From NCBI GenBank assembly GCA_963677215.1, contig OY781919.1, positions 1,116,001-1,180,000 on the forward strand: a stretch of DNA of 64,000 nucleotides, given 5' to 3'. The translations under genes were made by a program, and so were the position numbers. The notes below the pieces were generated by a model. That model was not told where the DNA came from. It ran no database searches and was given only the letters and a program-made list of their open reading frames with translations. The stretch comes from G963676795 sp963677215 (GTDB taxonomy: Bacteria > Desulfobacterota > Desulfuromonadia > Desulfuromonadales > Geopsychrobacteraceae). This document shows, one piece after another, positions 1 through 8,731 of the stretch. Within the stretch, counting starts at the first letter, position 1. Each line of letters opens with the position of its first letter.

Positions 1-1757
1 TCGGGCTCTATCAGGAACTGAGCGAACTCAAAAGAACCATCCTTTACTGGACTCTGAAGGTGACAAATATGCTGTTCGTCCAGAGTTCAATCGATGAGCT
101 TCTTTATGAAGATATCGCTGATTCCCCGGTTGAACAGTTCAGACAGGGGAAAACCTATCAGCGCTACGCAGACGGTTTTCCTGCTCTGAAAGAGGCGATG
201 GATAAAGTCTCAGCCAGCAACGAGGAGCTGATGGGGAAAGCCAACGAACTCGACATGCTGATCTTTTTCAGTAAATGGGATGAAGCACGTAAGTTTTTCC
301 GCGACAACTTCCCGATGGCCGTCAAGGGTATGATGGTCGACCTGGACATGGTCATTATGTTGGAAGACAGGCTGCTCAAGGCTCAGGAACAGGCCAGGGC
401 AGAGCTGGATGATGAGCTGCTTCCCAAGGTGAATCAACTGCAGGCCAAGCTGCAAACCATTGAAGATGAATTGACAGAAATTAAATTATCCTCTGATCAG
501 GCTGTGGTAACGGCTGCGTCGCAGGTTGTCAGCCTGAATGAAGCAATTCAGGAAAAAATTACCGCAATCAGTCGTTCCAGTCTCATATTTGCCGGGCTGA
601 TCATTTGCATCGGTGTACTGGCCTGCGTTCTCGGAACCCGAATGATTACGGTGCCATTGAAAAAAGTCATCCATATGCTGCAGCGCCTGGAAGACGGGGA
701 TCTCGATTATCGCCTTGAGTTGCGACAGAAGGATGAGTTCGGCCAGCTGGCCAAGACTCTCGATGCCTTTGCCGACACCCTGAAGAATGAAATCCTCAAC
801 GCCTTCAACAGGTTGGCAGTTGGCGACCTGACGGTCAGTGCCGAAGGGGTGATCAAGGAACCTTTGAAGGCAACCAATGACGCTTTAAATGATGTCATGT
901 TGCGAATTCAGGGGGCCGCTGAGCAGATCAGCGGCGGCAGCCGCCAGATGAGTGAATCCTCTGCCAGTCTGGCAGCGGGAGCGACGGAAGCCTCATCCTC
1001 CCTGGAGCAGATCAGTCAGTTGATGAATCTTATGCACAGCAGTTCTGCTGATACGGCGAGAAATGCCGATCGTACCGACATGCTGGCAAAAGAAGCCACC
1101 GACGCGGCCCGCGCCGGGCACCGTCAGGTCGGCGACATGCAGAATGCCATGCAGGAGATCAGCCGAGCCGGAGAAAGCATCAGGAAGATTATCAGCGTTA
1201 TTGACGAAATCGCCTTTCAGACCAATCTACTGGCACTGAACGCAGCGGTTGAAGCCGCTCGCGCCGGACAGCACGGCAAAGGCTTTGCCGTCGTTGCCGA
1301 AGAGGTCCGCAACCTGGCCGCCCGCAGCTCCAAAGCCGCAAACGAAACCTCTGAACTGATCCAGGCCTCACTCAAGAAGGTCGCCAACGGTTCCAAGATC
1401 GCCGAGGAAACATCGGCCGCTCTTGAAGACATCGTAACCTCCAATTCCCGGGTCTCGGACCTTATCGCTGAAATCGCCTCGGCCAGCAACAGGCAGGCGT
1501 CAGGGGTTTCCGATGTCAATGACCGGCTCGAGGAAATTGAAAGAGTGATTTCACAAAGCATGGCGATTTCCGAGGAGAGCGCCTCCGTCGGCCAGATTCT
1601 GTCTTCGCAGGCTCATCTGCTGCAGGATCTGCTGTCCGGTTTCACCCTGATCGATCTCCAGGATTCTCCTTTTCAGCAACAGATCCCCGACATCGAGGGT
1701 AATGATGCTCTGGCCGATTATTCTTCCGGATGTCATCTGAAGCTGGTTGTCAACTAG
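1..1757 (+). CDS. Methyl-accepting chemotaxis protein, 5'-truncated by the window edge
   Basis: Chemoreceptor that passes a signal to CheA/CheW at the inner membrane. The reading frame is open from base 3, so the GTG at 60 is probably internal and the true start lies outside the window. Counting from 60, residues 1-170 form a helical sensory region that I cannot assign to a named domain. A membrane segment follows at about 174-191, then a HAMP domain (RMITVPLKKV onward, about 192-245), then the long coiled-coil signalling domain. The hairpin tip has the conserved DEIAFQTNLLALNAAVEAAR at about 382-401. No C-terminal CheR-docking pentapeptide is seen. It stands apart from the chemotaxis cluster at the right end of the window. 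Function is certain at family level; the ligand is unknown. Confidence 0.93.
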   Translation, partial: GLYQELSELKRTILYWTLKVTNMLFVQSSIDELLYEDIADSPVEQFRQGKTYQRYADGFPALKEAMDKVSASNEELMGKANELDMLIFFSKWDEARKFFRDNFPMAVKGMMVDLDMVIMLEDRLLKAQEQARAELDDELLPKVNQLQAKLQTIEDELTEIKLSSDQAVVTAASQVVSLNEAIQEKITAISRSSLIFAGLIICIGVLACVLGTRMITVPLKKVIHMLQRLEDGDLDYRLELRQKDEFGQLAKTLDAFADTLKNEILNAFNRLAVGDLTVSAEGVIKEPLKATNDALNDVMLRIQGAAEQISGGSRQMSESSASLAAGATEASSSLEQISQLMNLMHSSSADTARNADRTDMLAKEATDAARAGHRQVGDMQNAMQEISRAGESIRKIISVIDEIAFQTNLLALNAAVEAARAGQHGKGFAVVAEEVRNLAARSSKAANETSELIQASLKKVANGSKIAEETSAALEDIVTSNSRVSDLIAEIASASNRQASGVSDVNDRLEEIERVISQSMAISEESASVGQILSSQAHLLQDLLSGFTLIDLQDSPFQQQIPDIEGNDALADYSSGCHLKLVVN

Positions 1758-1818
1758 TTGCCAACCGAAAAATGTCTCTTTTGGGCTCTGTCGCCCGTTC
1801 CTGCTGGTAAACCGCTGT

Positions 1819-1839
1819 CCCCCCTATTTTATAGGGGGG
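1819..1839. terminator. Hairpin after the chemoreceptor gene, possible terminator
   Basis: Nine-base arms CCCCCCTAT and ATAGGGGGG with a 3-base loop lie 62 bp after the stop codon. The downstream sequence (cgctttgcttg) has only a broken T-run, so termination would be weak or factor-assisted. Confidence 0.4.
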
Positions 1840-1950
1840 CGCTTTGCTTGTCACGGAGCTAACGCACTTGCTCTACACACTATTAGAACTCAGATAACCT
1901 GATACACATATTCAGTTAATAATTCCCTGCTAGTCATGGCAAAACTCACC

Positions 1951-1965
1951 AAGGAGGTTGCCTTG
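1951..1965 (+). promoter_or_regulatory. Ribosome binding site that decides the PIN-PhoH start
   Basis: AAGGAGG at 1951-1957 is followed 5 bases later by an in-frame TTG. It favours the TTG start over the in-frame ATG 27 bases upstream, which has no comparable site. Confidence 0.7.
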
Positions 1966-3279
1966 ACTCGCAAAACCTATCTGCTCGATACCAATGTTCT
2001 GCTCCATGATGCCAACTCCATCTTCAGCTTTGAAGACAATGAAGTCATTCTCCCCCTGCCGGTTATCGAAGAGCTTGATCGGTTCAAAAAAGACGGAAGC
2101 GAAAACGGCCGGAACGCTCGCCAGGTCTCCCGCGAACTTGACAGGCTGCGTCGCCAGGGTGTCCTGACCAATGGCGGAGTCGAACTGGAAAACGGTGGTC
2201 GTTTACGCGTTGTCCTCACCAGTAATGGTCTGGACCAGCTCCCGGCAGAATTACGCAGCCCCTGCGTAGATCACCAGATTCTTGCCTTGACCCTTCAGGA
2301 ACGCCAGCGCAAGAAATCCCCCGTTACCCTGGTCACCAAGGATATCAACCTGCGAATCAAAGCTCACGCCGTCGGCATTTCAGCCGAAGATTACGAAACC
2401 GATAAAGTCTCCTACGACGACCTGTTCAGCGGCAGTGAAGAGGTTCAGGTCCTGAGTGAACAGATCGATTATTTTTATCAGCACCACCAGCTCAGCCTGC
2501 CGGATCAACATTTCGATCCCAATGTCTGCATCACCCTGAACTCCCTGGAAAACAAGCAGCACAAGGCAATCGGCCGTTTTGACGACAAGCTGCAGGCCAT
2601 TCTTCCGCTCCAGGCCGCTCCAAGTGATGGCTTCTGGGGAATCAATGCCCGCAACCTGGAACAGAAGTTTGCCCTGGAACTCCTGACCAACGCCGATATT
2701 CCCCTGGTCACCCTGGTCGGCCGGGCCGGAACCGGGAAAACCTTGATGGCCCTCGCTGCTGGGCTGTATGCGGTCACTGAGCGGCAAACTTATTCACGCA
2801 TGCTGGTCTCCAGGCCTGTCTTTCCGATGGGGCGGGATCTTGGCTTTCTGCCCGGAGATATCGAGGAAAAACTGGCCCCCTGGATGCAGCCAATTCATGA
2901 CAATCTCGACCTGGTCCTCAGCGAAGAGGGACGCTCTAACAAACGTCGTCAAAAAGAACTGACCGACATGGGGATCATCGCGGTCGAACCGCTGACCTAT
3001 ATCCGGGGACGGTCAATTCCACATCAGTACCTGATTGTCGATGAGGCTCAGAACCTGACGCCACACGAAGTCAAAACAATCATTACCCGGGCGGGAGAGG
3101 GGAGCAAAATCGTCCTGACCGGTGATCCTGAGCAGATTGACAACCCCTATGTCGATGCATCGAGTAACGGCTTGAGCTATGTCATCGAGCGGTTCCGCTC
3201 GCACCCCCTCGCCGGACATATCCAGTTACAACGCGGTGAACGTTCGGCGCTGGCCAATGCTGCAGGTTCATTGCTCTAG
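1963..3279 (+). CDS. PIN-PhoH family ATPase
   Basis: Fusion of an N-terminal PIN nuclease-type domain with a C-terminal PhoH ATPase domain, a class linked to RNA unwinding and cleavage and often loosely annotated as phosphate-starvation related. PIN motif LLDTNVLLHD begins near residue 7, with the first acidic residue at D9. Walker A GRAGTGKT is near 253-260 and Walker B-like YLIVDEAQNL near 348-357. I place the start at TTG 1963 because AAGGAGG (1951-1957) precedes it by 5 bases and the protein then begins MTRKTYLLDTNVLL. The ATG at 1936 would put this ribosome site inside the gene. Protein is 438 aa. It is monocistronic here, with no recognisable partner. Confidence 0.92.
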   Translation: MTRKTYLLDTNVLLHDANSIFSFEDNEVILPLPVIEELDRFKKDGSENGRNARQVSRELDRLRRQGVLTNGGVELENGGRLRVVLTSNGLDQLPAELRSPCVDHQILALTLQERQRKKSPVTLVTKDINLRIKAHAVGISAEDYETDKVSYDDLFSGSEEVQVLSEQIDYFYQHHQLSLPDQHFDPNVCITLNSLENKQHKAIGRFDDKLQAILPLQAAPSDGFWGINARNLEQKFALELLTNADIPLVTLVGRAGTGKTLMALAAGLYAVTERQTYSRMLVSRPVFPMGRDLGFLPGDIEEKLAPWMQPIHDNLDLVLSEEGRSNKRRQKELTDMGIIAVEPLTYIRGRSIPHQYLIVDEAQNLTPHEVKTIITRAGEGSKIVLTGDPEQIDNPYVDASSNGLSYVIERFRSHPLAGHIQLQRGERSALANAAGSLL

Positions 3280-3512
3280 GGAAGGCCTATGAACGTCTTT
3301 TCCCAGGCCTTGATGGCCTGAGCTGCTGGCTTAAACGCCACTACAGCCCCAAACAGACTGAAGACAGGATCAACAGGTTCAAGGTGGTCTGAGCCCCTTC
3401 CGAATCACACAAAGCTAACCACGCTTGAATATTCCGGAAACAAAAACAGCATATTTCTCACTTTTTAACCTGCGGGCTCTGTGTGGCCCGAATTACCTGG
3501 AGGAATAGATTC
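3280..3512 (+). other. Intergenic region with a short open frame and two hairpins
   Basis: Between the PhoH gene and the next lipoprotein gene. A frame running from the PhoH stop region to the TGA near 3393 reads in part YERLFPGLDGLSCWLKRHYS and has no start codon of its own, so it may be a decayed gene end or chance. A small inverted repeat, CAGGCC (3304-3309) with GGCCTG (3315-3320), lacks a T-run. A second, CGGGC (3473-3477) with GCCCG (3486-3490), sits just before the ribosome site of the next gene. I see no complete gene. Confidence 0.3.
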
Positions 3513-5279
3513 ATGAAGAAATCGAGAATGCGCTATATGGGCTGCCTGCTTCTCCTGTTAGTGGGGTTGGCAGGCTGTCACGCCAAGGGGATTCAGACAG
3601 ATGGTCAGGCTGCAGCTCAGACTATCGCCTTAACACACCTGGCCAGTACGGCCTCTCAGGCCTTTGACGAAAGCGCAGCCGAAATTGTCACCTTTGATGC
3701 TGCCAATAAAAACATCCTGGTCGTCAATGCCAATTCAGGGCATATCGACCTGTTCTCAGCCAAATCGTTAACAGCTCTTGAGGGTGCCAATCCAACAGCA
3801 ACGATCAACCTGGGCGCTATGCTGGCAGATAACGGAAAAGTGACCGATGAGGCCTTGGTCGGAGCTGCCAACAGCGTTGATATATTCGGCAATCTTGCGG
3901 CCGTCGCCGTTGAGGCCGCCACCAAGACCGATGCCGGATGGGTTGTGTTTTTTGACCCGACAACTCTTCGTTACGTCAACGCTGTTCAGGTCGGCGCTCT
4001 GCCGGACATGCTCATCTTTACTCCAGACGGCAGCAAGGTCGTCGTCGCCAACGAGGGAGAACCGGATCTGGGCTACCGGAATGATCCGCAAGGAACCGTC
4101 AGCATCATCAGTGTCGCCGACTACAGTGTGACCAGAGTCGGTTTCAGCGATTTCAACAGCGGCGCAGCCCGACATGCAGAATTACCGACTGATAAAATAA
4201 TCGTCGATGGTGTCAATGCGACAGTCGCCAAAAGCTTTGAACCTGAATACATCACAGTCGATGAGAACGGCTCAAAGGCCTATGTCACCCTGCAGGAAAA
4301 CAACGCAATTGCTATCATCGATCTGGCCAACTCCAGCGTCGATAAAATCATCGGCCTCGGCTTTAAGGATCACTCTCTTCCCGGTCATGAGCTGGACGCC
4401 AGCCAGAAGGATGGCCTGAACATGAAAAGCTGGCCGGTCATGGGCATCTACATGCCGGACTCCATCACCTCGTTCAGCTATAAGGGAAAAACCTACCTGC
4501 TGACCGCCAACGAAGGAGACAGCCGCCAGGATTGGCTTGAGGGCGTTGCTCAGCCGGACTGTGAAGCGGCAGGGTATTTTTACGATGCCGCCGATGGTGA
4601 TGAAGATCCAGAAACTCTCTGTGTTGATGAGTTCAATGCCAAAGACTTCTGGAATAAAGCCACCCATAACGTCACGCTGAACTCCGGCATGGACAGCGAT
4701 GGTTTCGGCGATAAGAAATCCGGCCTGCAACGGCTGAAATTTTCCTACTTCACCACCGTCAAGATGAACGGCGGCACCAATTTTGAAAAACTCTATGCCT
4801 ACGGAGCCCGCTCCTTCTCGATCTGGGACGCGGCAAGCGGCGAGCTGGTCTTCGATTCGGGCAGTGACTTCGAACGCATCACCGCCGGGATTTACGGAGA
4901 CAATTTCAACAACGACAATGCCGAAAACACCGGTGATGACCGCAGTGACAACAAAGGCCCGGAGCCGGAAGGCATTGCCGTAGGCAAGATCAACGGTCAC
5001 ACTTATGTCTTCATCGGTCTGGAGCGCATGGGCGGCATCATGGTCTACGATGTCACCAATCCCTATGCGCCGGAATATCTCCAGTACATCAATAACCGCG
5101 ATGTGAGCATTGATTTCTCTGCTGGCTATAACAGCAAAGTCGGCGACCTCGGTCCTGAAGGAGTCCACTTTGTAACCGCGACTGACAGCCCGAACGGAAA
5201 GCCTCTTGTCCTGGTTGGCAATGAAGTCAGTGGCACGACCGCTGTTTATCAGATCGATGTGACCAGAATGCAGAAATAA
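3513..5279 (+). CDS. Choice-of-anchor-I-like secreted lipoprotein
   Basis: Predicted exported lipoprotein of 588 aa. The signal peptide ends in the lipobox LVGLAGC, so it should be lipid-anchored. The mature part looks like a beta-propeller of the choice-of-anchor I type, with repeats such as FEPEYITVDENGSKAYVTLQ and a C-terminal GPEPEGIAVGKINGHTYVFI. Members of this group are often annotated as alkaline-phosphatase-like, but I see no phosphatase active site. Start is ATG 3513, preceded by GGAGGA at 3499-3504; an in-frame GTG at 3483 lies upstream of that site. The next gene, a phytase-like lipoprotein, follows in the same direction, which suggests joint export and perhaps related substrates. 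Substrate unknown. Confidence 0.82.
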   Translation: MKKSRMRYMGCLLLLLVGLAGCHAKGIQTDGQAAAQTIALTHLASTASQAFDESAAEIVTFDAANKNILVVNANSGHIDLFSAKSLTALEGANPTATINLGAMLADNGKVTDEALVGAANSVDIFGNLAAVAVEAATKTDAGWVVFFDPTTLRYVNAVQVGALPDMLIFTPDGSKVVVANEGEPDLGYRNDPQGTVSIISVADYSVTRVGFSDFNSGAARHAELPTDKIIVDGVNATVAKSFEPEYITVDENGSKAYVTLQENNAIAIIDLANSSVDKIIGLGFKDHSLPGHELDASQKDGLNMKSWPVMGIYMPDSITSFSYKGKTYLLTANEGDSRQDWLEGVAQPDCEAAGYFYDAADGDEDPETLCVDEFNAKDFWNKATHNVTLNSGMDSDGFGDKKSGLQRLKFSYFTTVKMNGGTNFEKLYAYGARSFSIWDAASGELVFDSGSDFERITAGIYGDNFNNDNAENTGDDRSDNKGPEPEGIAVGKINGHTYVFIGLERMGGIMVYDVTNPYAPEYLQYINNRDVSIDFSAGYNSKVGDLGPEGVHFVTATDSPNGKPLVLVGNEVSGTTAVYQIDVTRMQK

Positions 5280-5364
5280 ACTCTGGACATGAAATGGCAA
5301 GCTGTTTCTCTCATTTTCATCTGGCTGCAACACCAACCTCACTATTTCAGATATGGAGTTTTTT

Positions 5365-6639
5365 ATGCGGCGCTATTTCATCCCGGCCTGTCTGCTGCTT
5401 GCATTGACGGCCTGCTCGGCACCACACACAGCAAAAATTGCACCAACAGGGAGCGTACTTCCCTACAGCCTTCTGACCACACTGGCCAATGGCACGGAAG
5501 TCCGCAACGGCGGTTTTGGTTCGGCCATGACCGCTCATCCGACAAAGACCGATTGCTTCTATGCCTTGACCGACCGGGGACCGAATACCAACTACAACGG
5601 TGCTCAGGGAAAAGGAAAGAAATTTCCGGTCCCCGACTACACACCACGTATCGGTGAATTCAAGGTGGCTAAGGATGGCTCCGTTGCCCTGATCCGGACC
5701 ATCGAGCTGAAGGATCCCAAAGGTGTGCCGATCTCCGGACGACCAAACCCTGAAGGGCTGGGCGCCACCGGCGAGGTTCCTTACGACGATCAGGGTCATG
5801 TTCTCGACTACGATCCCTACGGCCTCGACAGCGAAGGACTGGTGGCGCTCAAGGACGGAAGCTTCTGGGTCAGTGACGAATATGGGCCACATATTGTCCA
5901 CTACTCCAAAGACGGCATCGAACTGGAACGCATGAGCCCGGTCGGCGTCAAAACTGGTGGTCGCAAGCTCCCCGCCGTCCTGGAACGGCGTTGGCCAAAC
6001 CGTGGAATGGAGGGGTTGACAATCACAACTGACGGCAAAACCCTGGTCGGCATCATGCAGTCCACTCTCTACAACCCCGGGAAAAAACAGGCCTCCAACC
6101 TGACCCTGACCCGAATCCTGACCTTTGACCTTGCCACCGGCAAAACCGGGCAGTACCTCTACCGTCAGGAAAAGGCCAAGAACGCCAACTCTGAAATCGC
6201 AGCTTTAAGTGCTGACAGCTTCCTCATCGTTGAACGCGACGGTGCTTTTTCCGGTGAGAAAAAGGCCCAGAAAACCCTCTACAAAATTGATCTGAGCAGC
6301 GCAACCGATGTCTCGGGCGACTTTTCCTCTCCGGATGGCATGCTGGTCAACGGCAAAACCTTGGAGCAGAGCAGCTGGGAAGAGCTTGCTGCCGCAGACA
6401 TCAAACCGGTGACCAAGGAACTCGTTGCCGATCTGGTCGGTTATCTGCCAAACCACTACCCGCATGACAAGCTGGAGGGGCTGTGGATCATCGACACCCA
6501 GACTATCGGGGTACTGAACGATGATGATTTTGCCGTATGGCCAGACGGATCGGACGTCGTCCAGAAGATTCTGCCGGGCGTGAACACAACCGACGCCAAT
6601 ACCCTATACATCATCAAGCTTGATAAACCTCTTTTCTAA
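5365..6639 (+). CDS. Phytase-like (esterase-like) lipoprotein
   Basis: Predicted lipoprotein of 424 aa with a short signal peptide and lipobox LALTACS. The mature chain matches the esterase-like-activity-of-phytase group: an early FGSAMTAHPTKTDCFYALTD segment, then SEGLVALKDGSFWVSDEYGP and GMEGLTITTDGKTLVGI, all typical of a calcium-binding beta-propeller with repeated acidic patches. Family members are thought to cleave phosphate esters, though many are uncharacterised. I chose ATG 5365 because GGAG (5355-5358) precedes it by 6 bases; the ATG at 5353 overlaps that site. It lies 85 bp after the choice-of-anchor-I gene and probably shares its transcript. Confidence 0.82.
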   Translation: MRRYFIPACLLLALTACSAPHTAKIAPTGSVLPYSLLTTLANGTEVRNGGFGSAMTAHPTKTDCFYALTDRGPNTNYNGAQGKGKKFPVPDYTPRIGEFKVAKDGSVALIRTIELKDPKGVPISGRPNPEGLGATGEVPYDDQGHVLDYDPYGLDSEGLVALKDGSFWVSDEYGPHIVHYSKDGIELERMSPVGVKTGGRKLPAVLERRWPNRGMEGLTITTDGKTLVGIMQSTLYNPGKKQASNLTLTRILTFDLATGKTGQYLYRQEKAKNANSEIAALSADSFLIVERDGAFSGEKKAQKTLYKIDLSSATDVSGDFSSPDGMLVNGKTLEQSSWEELAAADIKPVTKELVADLVGYLPNHYPHDKLEGLWIIDTQTIGVLNDDDFAVWPDGSDVVQKILPGVNTTDANTLYIIKLDKPLF

Positions 6640-6757
6640 AAGAGGGATCTATCCAATAGGTCGGCTTGTTTCTAACCAGATCCTAAACGAATCGAAACAT
6701 GATCCTGGCTTTTTACTGATTATTTTTCGAGTTAAACAACAATAAAGGAGATTGATG

Positions 6758-7297
6758 ATGAAAAAATTTGTTTTTCTTATGCTGGCGGTCGCTTTGTTTA
6801 CCGCAGGGTGCAGTGCGACAACAGCCAAGCAGGACAATGCCACTCAACAAATTGTCGCCAAAGACGGCAACTTCTTTGTCTGGCAGCATATGAACCGCCA
6901 TTACGTACTGGGCAGCGAGGAAAGCAACAGCAAATTTGCCAAATCCCCCAACATGCCTTACGCAAGAACCGTTCTGGGGGCCGGACCTAACGGCGAAACC
7001 GTCGTCTACGAAATCAAGAAGAAGGACGATGCCTATACCGAGCGCCTGATCGAAACCTACAATCACACCCCCTTTATGATTGATAGCAAAGGAGACAACT
7101 ATTTTGTCCACAAGTACGCTGGCCGTATTTACGTTCTCAGTGACGCCAAGACCAATGAAAAATTCCAAACAACCCCCCATCTTCCTCTGACCAAAACAGT
7201 TCTTGGGGCCGGTCCTCAGGGCGAGACGGTCATTTTTGAGTTCAACAAGAACAAGCCGGAAGAAACCGATCGTCTGATTAAGACCTACCAGAGATAG
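6758..7297 (+). CDS. Small lipoprotein made of two tandem homologous units
   Basis: I do not recognise a family. About 179 aa with a signal peptide ending in lipobox LFTAGC. The mature part consists of two similar units of about 65 residues. Unit 1 has NFFVWQHMNRHYVLGS, then PYARTVLGAGPNGETVVYE and ERLIETY. Unit 2 has NYFVHKYAGRIYVLSD, then PLTKTVLGAGPQGETVIFE and DRLIKTY. This is a clear internal duplication. The ribosome site GGAG (6747-6750) suits ATG 6755 or 6758. A strong hairpin terminator follows at 7361. It lies between the phytase-like and porin genes, all in the same direction, so a cell-envelope role is likely but its function is unknown. Confidence 0.8.
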   Translation: MKKFVFLMLAVALFTAGCSATTAKQDNATQQIVAKDGNFFVWQHMNRHYVLGSEESNSKFAKSPNMPYARTVLGAGPNGETVVYEIKKKDDAYTERLIETYNHTPFMIDSKGDNYFVHKYAGRIYVLSDAKTNEKFQTTPHLPLTKTVLGAGPQGETVIFEFNKNKPEETDRLIKTYQR

Positions 7298-7650
7298 AAC
7301 CGGATTGTGACACCACGGCAGGACAGCTGACCTGTATGCTCTGCCAGATCCATAGGTCAATCAACAGCTGGCAGTATGAACACTGCCGGCTGTTGATTTT
7401 TGACTGCGTAATGACAACACAGAGATTTAATGCGCTTCTAACCTTCTTCTTGCCTCTGCCTTACATTCAACTGGTTATCTCTGCTCGTTCTTGCAAGCAA
7501 CAAAGCAGCTGTTTTTATTGTTTTTTGATCCCATGAATTAAAATCCCTGCATGAATTAATCCTGTGTCGATCTCACAGATTAAATCAAACAACCCTTTGC
7601 GCCGCACTGTTGCGGTGCGCACTAACCTGACTATCAGTAGGAGGAAACAG
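7298..7650. other. Intergenic region before the porin gene
   Basis: Holds the terminator of the preceding lipoprotein gene (7361-7396), then about 250 bases rich in A and T that must carry the porin promoter and leader. A 66-codon open frame at 7336-7536 crosses the terminator hairpin and has no good ribosome site, so I do not call it a gene. Confidence 0.5.
7361..7401 (+). terminator. Terminator after the duplicated-unit lipoprotein gene
   Basis: Stem TCAACAGCtGGCAGT (7361-7375) pairs with ACTGCCgGCTGTTGA (7382-7396), with one mismatch and a 6-base loop. A TTTTT run follows directly. Confidence 0.75.
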
Positions 7651-8640
7651 ATGAAGAAGTTCGTTTCAAAAATGATTTTGGCCCTGATCGCAACCGCTCT
7701 GGTTGCCGGCAGCGCTTCCGCAGCCACCGTCTACGAAAAAGACGGCTTCAAATACCAGATCAAAGGCGACCTTCAGGTTCAGCTTCGCCAGAAGATTGGT
7801 GAAGACAGAGATCTGAACGTCGATTACGACGATCTCGAGATTAAAAACAGAGTCTCCTACGATCTGGGCAACGATCTGAACGCTTTCGCTGAACTCGATT
7901 TCGGCTTCAAGGAAGCTGCCGAGGGCGACGATGATTCCATCAACTTTGAAGAAGCCTACGTCGGCATGGCTTACCAGGACTACAGCATTCTGGTTGGTAA
8001 CACCGACAACGCCGCTGACGAGTTCGGTGTCTTCTCCGGTTACGAATCGAGCATCAGAGAAGATGCCTTCGACGCTGTTGGCGCAACCAGCGGTAACGAC
8101 CTGATCCGTGCCGATCTCAAGTTCGCCGACATGATAACCGTTGTCCTCTCCCACGAACTGGAAGCTGAAAATGAAGATAACGGTGAAGCCACCTCGACTG
8201 AAATCTTCGTTGGAGCTGAATTCGCCGGTTTCGAGCTGGGGCTGGCTTACCAGAACGCTGAAAAAGACGTAACGACTGATGCCGATGACCTCAGGACCTG
8301 GGGTGTCAGCGTCGCTTACGACGCCAAGGTTGTCTGGGTCGGTGCTGACTACAGTGCCACCGAAGACGAACTGCAGGAATATAACGTCGCTGTCACTGTC
8401 CCAATCTCCAAGGTTACCCTTGGTGCCGGTTACAGCTACATTGATGTAGATGAGGACGCAACCCAGACCCTCAAGTCCTCCAAAGGCGTTATCGCTGACG
8501 AAGAGGCTTCCGCCTGGTACCTCAACGCCACCTACAAGTTCAACAAGAATGTCAAAGTCTTTGCTGAGATCGCTGACAATGATATCGAGGGTACCGACTA
8601 CGACATGGGCTACCTCGCTGGCATGCAGGTCAAATTCTAA
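7651..8640 (+). CDS. Outer-membrane porin, Gram-negative type
   Basis: Predicted 16-strand-type porin of 329 aa for passive diffusion across the outer membrane. It has a typical signal peptide (MKKFVSKMILALIATALVAG, cleavage near SASA-ATV). The mature part has alternating beta-strand patterns, many acidic residues in loops (for example EGDDDSINFEEAYVG), and a C-terminal Phe (GMQVKF), the signature for Bam-dependent insertion. Start is ATG 7651 with AGGAGG 7 bases upstream; an in-frame ATG further upstream has no ribosome site. A strong terminator follows, so it is likely its own transcript. Loop acidity hints at cation preference, but selectivity cannot be read from sequence alone. Confidence 0.88.
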   Translation: MKKFVSKMILALIATALVAGSASAATVYEKDGFKYQIKGDLQVQLRQKIGEDRDLNVDYDDLEIKNRVSYDLGNDLNAFAELDFGFKEAAEGDDDSINFEEAYVGMAYQDYSILVGNTDNAADEFGVFSGYESSIREDAFDAVGATSGNDLIRADLKFADMITVVLSHELEAENEDNGEATSTEIFVGAEFAGFELGLAYQNAEKDVTTDADDLRTWGVSVAYDAKVVWVGADYSATEDELQEYNVAVTVPISKVTLGAGYSYIDVDEDATQTLKSSKGVIADEEASAWYLNATYKFNKNVKVFAEIADNDIEGTDYDMGYLAGMQVKF

Positions 8641-8678
8641 GAATCAGGCCTGTTTCATCTAAATGAAATTGCGCTGGA

Positions 8679-8706
8679 GGGCGGTCACTAGCTGACCGCC
8701 CTTTCT
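8679..8706 (+). terminator. Rho-independent terminator of the porin gene
   Basis: Perfect 9-bp stem GGGCGGTCA (8679-8687) / TGACCGCCC (8693-8701), 5-base loop, followed by TTTCTCTGTTTT. Confidence 0.88.
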
Positions 8707-8731
8707 CTGTTTTCCAACATCTGGAGCCGTT

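Noticed and set aside
4272..5342. Long open frame (356 codons) opposite the choice-of-anchor-I gene
   Set aside because: Antisense to a gene with signal peptide, lipobox and family repeats; its own translation shows none of these.
7336..7536. 66-codon open frame before the porin gene
   Set aside because: It crosses the terminator hairpin of the upstream gene and has no ribosome site.
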